NCBI GenBank assembly: GCA_001939145.1
Contig: LSRX01000807.1
Coordinates: 62,001-126,000, forward strand
From: Symbiodinium microadriaticum
Taxonomy: Eukaryota > Sar > Dinophyceae > Suessiales > Symbiodiniaceae
Length of the DNA: 64,000 nucleotides
Reading direction: 5' to 3'
Shown: positions 45,401-56,500 of the stretch, one piece after another
How the letters are laid out: the number at the start of each line of letters is the position of its first letter
Numbering within the stretch: the first letter of the stretch is position 1
Position numbers and translations under genes: made by a program
The notes under the pieces: model-generated
The model's input: the letters and a program-made list of their open reading frames with translations, nothing else
Databases searched by the model: none
What the model was told of the DNA's origin: nothing

Positions 45401-48400
45401 GGCCTCAGTCGTGATGCTAGAGGTCGAGCGGATCTGGCTAGTCTTCAAGCACAGTAGCAAGAGCAAGGGAAAGGGTAGGATTTGGCACAAGGCTTGCAGC
45501 AAACAAGGTGTATTTTTCTTTGGCATTGTGAATGTATGGGATGGGGCACTTGTTCCTCTGTTTGGGTTTAAGGCTTGCGGCGCTGCGTGTGACCGAGAGC
45601 TCTACGAACCTTCCTTCTTGACCTGAAAGATCTGTCCGGAAGATTACCAGCAAACGAACAATGGAGTCACGCCGAGAACTGAAATCTAAAACCCTTTTGC
45701 ACCCAGTTCGACAGCCATTACTCTTTTTCTCAATCCTAGACTCGACAACCCTCACCCCAAATGCAACTTTCGAGTCTGAGTCCGAAATTCGGAGCTGCCA
45801 AAGCCCCAAAGCTAGAAAGCCCGAAGCATCTGTGGTCTGTGACCGAGGAAGAACGAGTTCGGCTTGAATGCCTGGGGCGACCTGTCCTAGCAGTTCCCGC
45901 ATTTTCGGATGTATAGAACCCCAAAATAGGGGGTTGTAATTGAAACCCTGTGTTCAAACCCTACGTTTGGCCTAAGCCCGACGAAGGAGAAGCACGAAAC
46001 GGAAAAAGGAGCTGTCCAAGAATGAGAGTCCACACCCTAAACCTGAAATCATGCAGCTTCTGACAAGTTCCTGGCAGGCTGCCTCCTCTACAAAACGGAG
46101 ACACCCTAAAATCCCAGCCGGTAATATAGAAGGAAATTGAGCCTGCCAAAGCTGCAAGGCGACAGTTGCAGTACCATCTCAACTACTTCAATCAACCGCG
46201 TTGAAGCCATTGCTCGTCATTCTGCTCTCAGTGAGCAGTCCACAGATTTTTCCAACATTCAACGGCCTGTCTGGTGCGATTCGTACCTGTCATGTTCTCT
46301 GGCATGAACTTTATTGTGCAGCGTGGCCAGGTGCACGAAGCCTCAACTGTTACCTTTTGACACGTGTAGGCTGCGGCTCATCACCAGCAGTCTAGGTAAG
46401 CTCTGACCTGGGTAAAGTGCCACAGGTCCACTTGATTCGCTTTTCCGACCGACTGATGCCCGTCACGAATACTATTGAAGCCTGAAGAACTAGTAATACT
46501 ATGCCTAGAGGTTCCTGATCAGAACATCGAAATCCTCTTCTTCGAATTCGTTTCCCTAAGTCCTAAACCTCGCTTGTGAGCATGGACCTCAGTCATGCCA
46601 GAGGGAAACAATAATTCCCAGGCCCTTACATGATAGATCCACTGTTCTAGATCCCTCTTTGAGGAACCCTAAATTTTAACTTAAGGGAACCCCATTGTTA
46701 TAGATATTATAGATCCCTCTTTGAGGGACCCTAGAAGGAACCACCCTATAGAACCCTTATAGCACCCTTCTTAAGGCCCTAGAAGGACCCCTACCCGAAA
46801 CCCGAAAAGGAACATTGCCGCTGAGGACCTGAAGCGCGAGGCAAAGTCGTAGTCGCCGTGCGAGGAGAAGTGGAGTTTGAGAGCCTTGGCAGTGTGGCAC
46901 AGCCTTTTTTGGGTTTGGGGTTTAGAGTTTAGGGCTTAGGGTTTAGGGTTGGGGGTTTTAGGGTTACGCTAGAGACCTCGTTCAAAAAGGGGTTACGCTG
47001 CAAGTCCGTGCTTAAAACAGGCCTGAGGGTCATTGGCAAGCTGATTGGCAGAGTCTGGGTTCAAAAAAGCAAAAAAGGGCTTCGGATTAAATTAGAGTAT
47101 CAATTACATAACAGTTATTAGTCAGTATTCAGGCTTCGGTATTGCGCTTGGGGGCTGAGTAGGTTTTTTGGGGTTTCGGGTTCCCAGCTCCTGAGCATGC
47201 ATTTTTGGGGGGCTTTGAGGGCTTAGTGCTTTCAGGATTTTGGGGTTTTGGGCCACGGTTTTGGGGATCAGTACCCTAAATCCTGAACCCTAAATATTTC
47301 GTTGAGTAGTTCTTGGGCTTCTTCTGGCACCGGGATGGAAGATACGAGAAAACCCCCTGATAGAATTCCTAAACTTGTGAGCAGAACATTTTTTTCCAGG
47401 ATCCTGACGGCTAATTACCAAGCCCTAAACCCTAAACAGTCCAGAACCAGCAATTTTAAAGCTTCAGCAGCTACACCGCAAAACCCGCAGAACCCCCAAA
47501 GAAGCCCCATAAAGTTTCAACCATGAACAATCAAGGAACTAAGCCGCAAAAACCACCGAATCCTTATAGAAGCCCCACAAATCTTTAAGCCATCTTAAAC
47601 CCGAAAACAACTCTTCGAGGACCATGGCACGCCGGGCCGAGGATGCCGGAGCTGTCGGTTTGGTCATCGTCGACAACGAGGCCGCTCCAGGGGTTCTCGT
47701 AGGTTCTTGGGAGGGGCCATGGAGGTCCTACACGGTTTAGAGTTTAGGGTTTAGGGGTTTCTTGGATTTTGGTGGAGATTCTAGGGACTTTGCTTGGGAG
47801 TTGCTTTTTGGTACAGGGGTCCCTTAGGGGTCTTTGCATGTTTCGCAGGGTTTTTTTTTAGGGAAGTTTGGAGGGCTTCTTAGGGTGGAAGGTGTTGCGT
47901 CTTCGGGTGTTTATGGGTGCTACATCGATGCTTTTATGGGTTAATGGGCATTTTAAGCAATCTAAGCCTCAAGGTCGTACGGTCCAGTGTCATTAAGTTT
48001 TTGTTGGGAGTTCCAGGTTTTCTATTGTAAATAATTAGTTTGAGCCGTCCTTCCTTCCTTCCTTGAAAGGCTCTGGGCTTTTGGCGTTTGGTTGCTCAGG
48101 GCACTGAACAGGCCGCGTTTTGAAGTCCCCCAAGTTGACTTCAACAAACTTACGCCCAACACCCTCAAAGACTAAAGCCCTAAGCCCTAAACGCCCTCAA
48201 AAGGAAAGACGCAAGCGCCCTAATCTTAGGGGAAAACATGAAGCCAACCAGAAGCCAGCGAGCCACCCCAAAACACAGAGACAAAGCGGAGCACAAGACC
48301 AATCTTTCTTCTTGCGTTACGACAAAAAGCTGCAAAGCAGCCCCCACAAAAAAAAAGAGAAGCCTCCAGCCTAAATCCGAAGCCAGGCCCTAGACCGCAA

Positions 48401-49236
48401 AACACCAAAAACCCTACACTCCCCCCAAAATAAGACCGAAAGCGCCGTCCCCCATCCCCCCCAACAAAAAAAAACAGAAAAACATATACACACACACACA
48501 CATAAAAACACACACAGAAAAACACAAAAAAAAACAAAGAGGCCCTAAGCCAAACCGCCGAGGATGAATGGGAGGATGATTTCGAGATGACCCTCGAGGC
48601 CCCTCCTCCCCAAGAGCTCCCAACTTAGCTGGGGGGTGGTTTCTGTGGGGGGCTTTCGGGGGAGGTTTAAATTAAAGGGATTGGGGGTTTATGGCTGTTG
48701 GGGTTCGGGTGTGTTGGGTGTTTGGAGCTTAGGAAGTTTTGGGATTTGGGGTTTAGGGATTTGGGGAACCCCCCAGCAGTTGCAGACTCCGAAGCCCTCG
48801 GCAAGAGTCTACGCCCTCTTGTCTCAGCCTTGCCATGTGGGGTCGTCCCTGAGAAGTTTATCAACGAGTTCTTAGAATACCCCCGTGTAGAAACGTCATT
48901 TGAAGCCCTCTACTCTTAGTTTTAGGAATGAGGTAACCTAGTACCTAGTAAGCAGACACAACAATGCAGGGAGGTAGCCCACTTGCTAGGTCCCGTCATT
49001 TTTGCGGTACAACGTAACTGCAACCTTTTCCAGTGCCTTTACAAACCCTACCACCCCCAAAGCCCTCTAGAAATCTGCAGAACCTCATGAAACCCTGCCA
49101 AGCTTTACAGCCCTTCTAGTTAAACGTTTTCAGAGCCCACCAGGAGCGCCACCGGCCCCCTCCAGCCGTGCCAGCGGTTTTGGTGCCGAAATCGGCTCGG
49201 AGCCGCTTGAGGGAGGGCCTCAAGGCTGGGGTGTGA
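42471..49236 (+). CDS. PA (protease-associated) domain protein, 128 aa (6 exons)
   Basis: Exons: 42471-42539, 44863-44920, 46826-46880, 47620-47680, 48563-48613, 49144-49236. They total 387 nt, so 128 aa, ending at TGA 49234-49236. The start is MGFEEATEERPP. The PA fold is seen as VGVLCEAPAHYSQKPG, RGKVVVAVRGEVEFET, MARRAEDAGAVGLVIVDNE and VPAVLVPKSARSRLREGLK, in the family's order. An acidic insert (DEWEDDFEMTLEAPPP) takes the place of a loop. There is no protease or membrane segment, so it is a stand-alone PA domain, which would suggest a binding or adaptor role (inference). Introns start GA, GA, GA, GC and GA; none starts GT. The last exon could continue through a GC donor at 49225, so the C-terminus is a little uncertain. 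Confidence 0.75.
43436..43520. repeat. Microsatellite: TA, then TTTATA repeats
   Basis: (TA)n is followed by about eleven TTTATA units. It lies in the first intron of the PA-domain gene. Confidence 0.9.
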
Positions 49237-49955
49237 AGAGCGCTCTTCTTTGTTTGGTTTGGGTTTAGGGTTTAGGGTTTAGGGTTGGGTTGAATTTATT
49301 TTAGGGCTTGTATGACAGTCTCTGTCTTTGTGATTGCTCGTGCGGAGAGTGTGGCTTCTCCTTGCAGGCTGCCATCATTTAGAAGGGCGCTACGTTAGAA
49401 CTGAGTCTTTGGCTCAGGTGCGCGTGGTCCGACGCTGGGCTCCGATCCTTTATTGGGGGTTGGTTCTGATTGGGCGCCCCTGTTCAAGCTAAGTTGTTAA
49501 TTCGGTGTTTCTCTGTGGTTTCGTTTGAGTCGGTTCTTTCAAGGACCCTGCAGTGGATCACTGTACAGAACCAACTGTTTCTCTAATATGAGCATTGATC
49601 TATAGGTCCACGTCAGTCGGCATCTGTAGTTTTATGTAACGTCGAAACTCATAACACAAGACACTTCCGAAATCAAGAAGTACGATGACTCAGCACAGCC
49701 TTTTTGTTGGGGTTCCGGGTTTGGGCTGGGGTTCGTGTCATATGCATAAACCCACAACACTAGGTCACTAGGGGCCCCTGGCATGTATGCCTGTTGTTAA
49801 AAGACAGAGTCATACTATTGAGGAAAGTTCTTGTGGCCCGAAGCCCCAAACTGAACTGCGATAACACCAAGAAGCTGAAGGAAGAATCGAGAGGAACTTG
49901 GCCAGCAACGAGGAGAAGTTGCTGCAGTTCCCTGGCGGAAGTTTTTGCATGTGCT

Positions 49956-50137
49956 TGGAGGTTCATGGGTAGGTACAAGTATGGTTATAAGTTATAAGTC
50001 CCCTAATATGGGTTATAACTATAGTTACCTCACTTATAACCCAACTTATAACTACCCCAAAACCCTAAAACCCCTACAGAACCCGTTAAAGGAACCCTTT
50101 AAGGAGCCCCATAACCCCACACCCATGAACCTCCAAG
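49956..50137. mobile_element. MITE family A, copy 4, with internal insertion
   Basis: Ends CTTGGAGGTTCATGGGTAGG and ACACCCATGAACCTCCAAG match the other copies. The element is about 70 nt longer, because AACCCTAAAACCCC-like telomere sequence and GAACCCTTTAAGGAGCC are inserted within the right arm. Confidence 0.8.
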
Positions 50138-51236
50138 TGGGGGGAGGCCTATCCGAACCCGGAGGCCGGATCCTGGGCCGGCGCTCGGGGCATCGGGCCG
50201 ACCCCAGAAGCCGTAGACACAAAAAAACCCTATAGACCTAGTATATTACATATTGCACAGGCTATACCATCTAGATTGTGTAACATGACGTATAAACCTA
50301 TGCACTATATAGTAGGCCTTTGCTGGCATCCCGAATCCAGGAGCCCCGGTGCCAACCCCCACGCATGAGAGTGTGAACAAGCTTCCCAGAAGGTTCAGTG
50401 AAGGTATCGGGCCTAGGGCCCAGACGGAGGCGTAAGCTTCAGGACTTTAGGGTTTAGGGCTTATAGGGTTGATGAATGATCATGCCCACCGGCCGGTTTT
50501 TGGGGGCGGGCATGCAGACGCCAGACCCTTCAAACCGCAGGTTCTTGCGCCTTCGTGGCGTGGAGGCAGATAATTGCACGCTGTGGTGGAGTCCGACTCT
50601 TGCGAAATGGGTTCAGTAAACCCGAGGTTTCTCACAAGCAGGATACTACTTGGGGACTCTTCTTGGGGTGTTGTTGGGGGGCTGCCTGCACAACAGCACA
50701 TGTTGTGTAGGCGTGCCTTGTAGCTGTCATTGTAGACCTAACATCAGCACACAGGGGCCCAGCAGGGGAGACTTGCAACAGCCGAAGTGCTAGAGAGGAA
50801 AGGCGATTCTTGCCCGCAACCCTATTTACCCACTGAACCAAACCCGAAAACCTTACTTGCACGGTCTTGAATCCGAAGTCTAATTCGCAGTATAAGAGCC
50901 CATGACGCCCTGTCGCAGGTAGGACTGCAACTCCAGTGAGCCGGCGTGTCAGCAAGGGCGGAGCCTTTGGACATGTGGTGCTGGTTTGAGCCGTAGTAAA
51001 ATGCTGCTATATATATATATATGTATGTATAGATACATGTATATCAGTAAGTACTATATTACTATATGGTGTTATTTTTTCTAATACACTATGAAAACAT
51101 CATTGTGATGATTAGGATTGCTGCTAGTATCGTTCTTGCTTCTTGCTTGCTTTTGCTCGCCATCTCAAGGAGCTTTCGGCCATGCGATCGACATCCACAG
51201 CCGGAAAGCTTGAATCCTAACCTCGTGACCCTAGAC

Positions 51237-51345
51237 TGGGTTCTTGTTAAGGGATTTAATTTACACTACCGTAATAAGGAAACCATATTCCCTACTATAG
51301 ATCCCTATTATGGTAACTTAAATCAAATCTCTTAACAAGAACCCA
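51237..51345. mobile_element. MITE family E, spacer copy
   Basis: CTGGGTTCTTGTTAAGGGAT and CTCTTAACAAGAACCCA are the inverted ends. The internal TTTACACTACCGTAA and TTATGGTAACTTAAA pair as well. It is the same element as NRT2 intron 1 (11770-11887). Confidence 0.85.
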
Positions 51346-52364
51346 ACAGATCAGCCTGAATCCCGAGCTCCTGCCCTTAAGCCCTCGATAGCCCCAAACC
51401 CCAAAGCATCCCTAGAGCCGGAAACTCGTGCATCTTGAGCTCAAACCCCTGAGCTTTTGAACAGCTTTGAGGCAAGAGAGGTTCCAGTGCGAGAAACGGG
51501 ATGATGCCCAGCCAGCGGTGGCCCGGTTGGGATAGGAGTGGATTCAGGGGTGAAGAATATTCGAGCCTTGTGTGGTGCTTTACAAGGTTTATAGAATCAT
51601 CGATGCTTGTTCACGCGACTCTCGGACGACCTGCATAAACACAAATGGAGGATCCAAGTTTATCAAGAGTGCATTCTCTTATAACAAATTCTAAATCCTA
51701 AATCCTGATGCACGCTCGTCCTTGCCAGGTAGGCAAAGAATTCCTGATGGCTCAAGGTTCGATGAGTGTGTTAAGTTGCCGATTTGTAGTCCGAGTTGTC
51801 CTTACGACGATCTTCTGGGTGTTCCGTAGGAATGATTATCATTATTCGGTCACACTACCTACCCGGTTAAGGGGTTGTTCTAAACAGTATCTTTAGGAAG
51901 CACATGCATGCGGAACAGCAGAAAAGTGCAACCGAGCACCCCTCTGTCGCTGCGCGCGGCTCGATGCAGTCCCAGCCCTAAGACCCTCCTAGCACCCTCA
52001 GCCCTCGAAAGACCCGTCTAGAACCCTTCACGAAAGGCCCTTAAAAAGCCTTCGAAAGCACCCTTCTTGAACTCACCAGAGAGCTCATGGATTCCACCCA
52101 CATCACCTTGAAAGCCCAACCCTCCAACCCCGAAGCCCTCAAGCCCTACAGACCTTCAGCCGCCTTAACCCCTTAAGCCCGAAAGCTCTGGAGCACTAGA
52201 AACCCTGGAGCCCTAAAGCCCGAAAGCCCGAAGCTGTAAGTCGAAAGAGACCCTCAAAAGCCGCGCGCCGGGCCGGGATGGTGCCCATGTTTCATCACCA
52301 AGGTCGGGAGACCCAGACGACTTTGCTGGTTTTCGGCCGATTCAGGTTTCTTTTTAGGGCTTTA

Positions 52365-52474
52365 CTTGGAGGTTCATGGGTAGTTATAAGTGGGGTTATA
52401 CGTCCCCGAATATAGGTTAGAACTGCAGCTACCCAACTTATAACCCTACTTATAACTACCCATGAACCTTCAAG
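52365..52474. mobile_element. MITE family A, copy 5
   Basis: Ends CTTGGAGGTTCATGGGTAGT and ACTACCCATGAACCTTCAAG are inverted with one mismatch. The centre is TATAAC-rich. Confidence 0.85.
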
Positions 52475-53544
52475 TAGGGTTGAAGGGCAAAGGTCTTCTT
52501 TGGATGGGGCTTCCGGGTTCTCGAGGTGTAAGTGGAGGTGAAGCGGACCAATCCTTTCCCATCTCTCCCTTTTTTGGGGAGGACAATGGAGTTCATTAAC
52601 AAATCTGCCGTAAACACCGTATTAAGAATCCCTCTAGCAATGTGGCTGTACTCCTTATACCCAGTGCTTCAGCAAAACCCAATCCCTCAATGCCTAAACC
52701 CTGAGTCCTGCTGTTAATGGTTGCTAATCGGCTGTCAAGTAGCCAATGCGACGTTGAGACTCGAACCAGTTACCCTCGCCTGGGCTCGTACGAGTGTGAG
52801 TGCTGAAACCCTGAGGCTCGGGCACATGGTTTCGGCCTGAGCTGATGGCCCGGGAAGTGCAATTTTTGTCGTACGAGCGGGGGCTTTAAAGGGGTCACGT
52901 TTGAGGTGTACACTCCATTACCATTCCATTAATAATTGAGCTCTTTTTCAACAGTCTATGATAGTAATCTTCTGGGTGTTCCTTATTTGGTTAATTAAAC
53001 TAAAGGTNGTGATTTTGAGGTTTATTAGGCTTTAGGTGCGAAGATTTGGGGGTTGAGGGGTTTGGTTTGGGGGTGAAGGTTGTTTGTTGTGGAGTCAGGC
53101 TCCGGTACTCAGAGCCCTTTCGAACCTGATTCCTTAGTTCGGGCTCGAGCCGTGGAGGGCTTAGTTCTGTGCACGGTAAACTCTAAAGCCCTAACTCAGC
53201 TGGAACCATGAGGAGCCTTGCCTGTGTGTGCGAGTGTGAGAGTCGAAATCAGCTTGAATCCCGAATGCTACACACAAAATCCTATTCTGAAATGCGCCTG
53301 AGGCTGCAATAGAGTGGAACGACCTCTACAGAGCGACGAACAGGGACAACACTCCCACACCGGGCTGCCATGGCCGAGTTCAGTCCGTTTTGTTAATGTT
53401 TATTGTATGCAAAAGTTTATGGTGTGGCTGGGACTGGTCTAGCATGTGTTGTGTGGTTTGTGTCTGCCACATGTCTTGTTGTCTGTTTCGTACTGGCGAG
53501 AAGCCGTTTTTTTGTGGGGATCGGGGGCCTCAAAACCGGCAGAG

Positions 53545-56500
53545 GCTACCTGTTCAACGACATTGTGCAGAATGCCTCTGGGCGGCTCATGGCACAGAAC
53601 CCCACTTGGAGGTTAGTTTCTTTGTAGGGTATCTCTCCGTATAACCCATATTCGGGGACTTTCTATCCCCAATCCAGTACTCAGCCCTGAATCCTAAACC
53701 CTAAACCCTTTAAATTTTAAAGTTTTAAAGCCCTCAGCCAAGGTGTCCCAGGCGAAGCCTTCGGACCTTCCCGCCGTGGCCGACTACCTCGCAGACTGCG
53801 TTGAGGGCGACCACGCCCACGTGAAGCTGAAGGTGGGGGGGGGGGGTTGATGGTTCTCGAACTGGAGGGGGGACGGGGTTACGCTGAGGGTGTTGTAGGA
53901 CTTCTATGTGGGCATTATAAGGTTGCTTGTATACAGCGGTTTTGAGATGTTTTTTGTTCTTCTTCCCAGCACTATTGCCATATATTTAGTACGGGTTAGT
54001 GATGAGGGTTCGGGATTCGGGAGTTTTAGGATTCAGGGTTCTGGGCTTCTCAGGCTGAGTGTGCACCATTCTGGTGATTACAAGATTGCGGCTCCTGCAT
54101 CCCCTGCGCCACAGCCCAAAGCCGTGAGCTGCGTCAAGCCGGAAAGCATGCTGGAAAACTACCCCACGCCTTAGCTTTTCGGGTCTACATGGCACCCTAA
54201 ACCCCAAAGTACCCTAATGCAGAAGCAGCTACCTTGGAAGTGATGCCCAGGCGCTGTTCGTCATCAAGACGCTGGCATACCGCATCCCTCCTTTTCAGCA
54301 GGCCATGCAGGACCGCTAGGAAATATGAGTCAGGCTTGAGGGCTTTATACTTTTAGGGTTTAGGGTTTAAGTCGGGTTTTAGTTTAAGGCTTTCGGATTT
54401 GGGGTGCTTGGGTCTGGGTTAGAGCTGTATGCACGACTGAGAAAGTAGCAGGCTGTTTTGGCTTACGAGCGCCTTGATTGGGTGATGCTTCTTGCCTAGG
54501 GCCTAGTCCCTTCAACTGTTTTGCGGTGGAATGACGAGTAGCGGTGCAGCAGCTACGTGAGGTTTGTTTTACGGACCGTCGCTTTGCGGATGCTGGCAAT
54601 AGAGCCGGTTGTTTTGCGGAGTAGGCCAAGCTCATGGTGCGGCTGCAGAGGCTACGTGCTTAGTAGCTTAATCCCCAGCCCGACAATCCTAGTCCTAGTG
54701 GAACCCTCAACTAGGCAAAAAACAACCCAGGACAATAAGCGAGACCCTAGACCTCAAAACCCTCGGACTTCAAAGCCACAAAACCCAGAACACCTCATCG
54801 TTAGAATCCCCAGGCCCCAAGGCCCAAGACCCATCTGGCGCTCCCCCATCCCAAAATCCTGGTGGTTCAGGGATTTTAGGTATGGGATCCTGAGCAGGAT
54901 TGTGGGGATTTCTACCACTTCAGCGCAGCTTCAACGAGGGCCCATGGGGAGCTCCGGAGAAATTCGATTCGTCCTTTTTAAACCCTAAACCCTAGGTTGG
55001 CCCTAAATCGACACTCCTCAGGAGCACCTGAGGTGCGTGCAAGACGCTGCCGTCTTCACCGGGCCCCCGTCCCCAATGCTCCTCGGAGATGTGCTTTGTA
55101 AGGGTCTGGTTTCAGCCGAGTCCTCAACTTGTGATTCATGATATGTAAGCTCTTCACTTAAAACTTTATAGGGTGGACCCAGAAATATCGAGATTCTAGT
55201 TCTTAGAAGGTTTTGTATCTGCCTTCTGTTTGCACAATAGTCACGAGCGAGGCGGCCACGGACTGAGATATTCTTGGATTAGCGGTCCTGGCTTTCGCTG
55301 TTCGAGGGCTTATAGGCTCTCGGGATGAGGATAAGCCAAATGTGGCTCCCTGTCGGGGCCATATTAAACATGATCATTTTTCATCCTTACTAGGGTTGTA
55401 TTATACAAAGTGTAAAATTGTATCCAACAAGGACCCCGAAATTGAGAAGGATGTAGGCAGGGGCTACGTAGGTTGGCGTCAGCGTTCAGGGTTCAGGGCT
55501 AGACTGGAGTCCAGTAAGCAACAAAAGGGGCTCGGGGAGGGGGTTAGGATGAGAGCGTAAGCCCCTAAACCGGAAGCCCACCCTCCCGAAAGAATCGATT
55601 TCAAGGTTCCTGAATCCTTCACCGACCGTAAACGCCAAAGAGCCCTAACTCATAACCCTAAACCCTAAACAAAACCCCCCCAAAAAAATAAAGAAAGCCT
55701 TAAATGCCTTGAACTTGGAAAGTGCTGGACCTCAAGACCCGAAATTTCCTTCAGGTTCGGTGACGAGCCCTACCGCCTCGTAAGGGAAGCCGCGGACGGA
55801 GCCTTGGAGGTGCACCGATTTGTTTTTCTTCCGCCTGTTTAGGGTTCAGGCTTTTCGGGGTTTAAGGGCTAGGGGTTTAGGGTTTAGGCTTTTAGGGGTT
55901 TCAGGGCTATATAGGGGTTTAGGGTTCAGGCTTTAGGGGATTAAGGGCTAGGGGTTTAGGGTTTATAGGCGTGAAGGTTTAAAGGGTTTAGGGTGACCCT
56001 TCCGAAAGAGCTTTCGCTGTTCTCCCAGTACGGTAGAAGCGAGAAAGTTGGAACAGCAGTATCCTGATGCCTTGAATTTAAGGTAAAGTGTAAGGGGTCC
56101 GGGCACTAATCACCCCCATTATTCATGTTGCAATTTGCTGGGGTTCAGCGCATACCCAAGGGGCATCGGGGCATTAACAACAACTGTGCACTGCGGGTTC
56201 AGAGCAAGGCTATGGCTTTGTCACGAGTTTGTGTTTCCTTCTGTGTGCGTGTTTAAGCCCCTGAACCCTAAACCCTAAACCGTGTTTAGGAGCATGCTCA
56301 GCACAAAAACTACTGGTTTACGGGTCCGTGGTCCCTTGCGCTCGGAAAACTTACAAGTCTTCGGGTCTAATAGAAGTGCCTGAATAATTGGAATAGGGTT
56401 TGGGGTATATTCTACTATATTTTTGTTAATAAGGTTCGCCCCCCAAAACCCTATTCCAATTATTAAGGCCCCTACATGAAGGGTCTTGGAAGTTCAGAGC

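Larger units (their letters stand above)
49237..53544. other. 4.3-kb interval without a supported gene
   Basis: It contains MITE copies of family A (49956-50137, 52365-52474) and family E (51237-51345), TTTAGGG units at 49262-49290, a TA-rich stretch near 51007-51060, and two copies of the GCCT/GAGTGTGAG dispersed repeat (52774-52812, 53214-53248). The first exons of the ENTH gene should lie here, but I could not place them. A hydrophobic frame near 51109-51170 is a weak candidate. Confidence 0.4.

Noticed and set aside
48470..48540. A/C-rich low-complexity tract as a regulatory element
   Set aside because: Simple ACACA and poly-A sequence in an intron just before a PA-gene acceptor; no specific signal.
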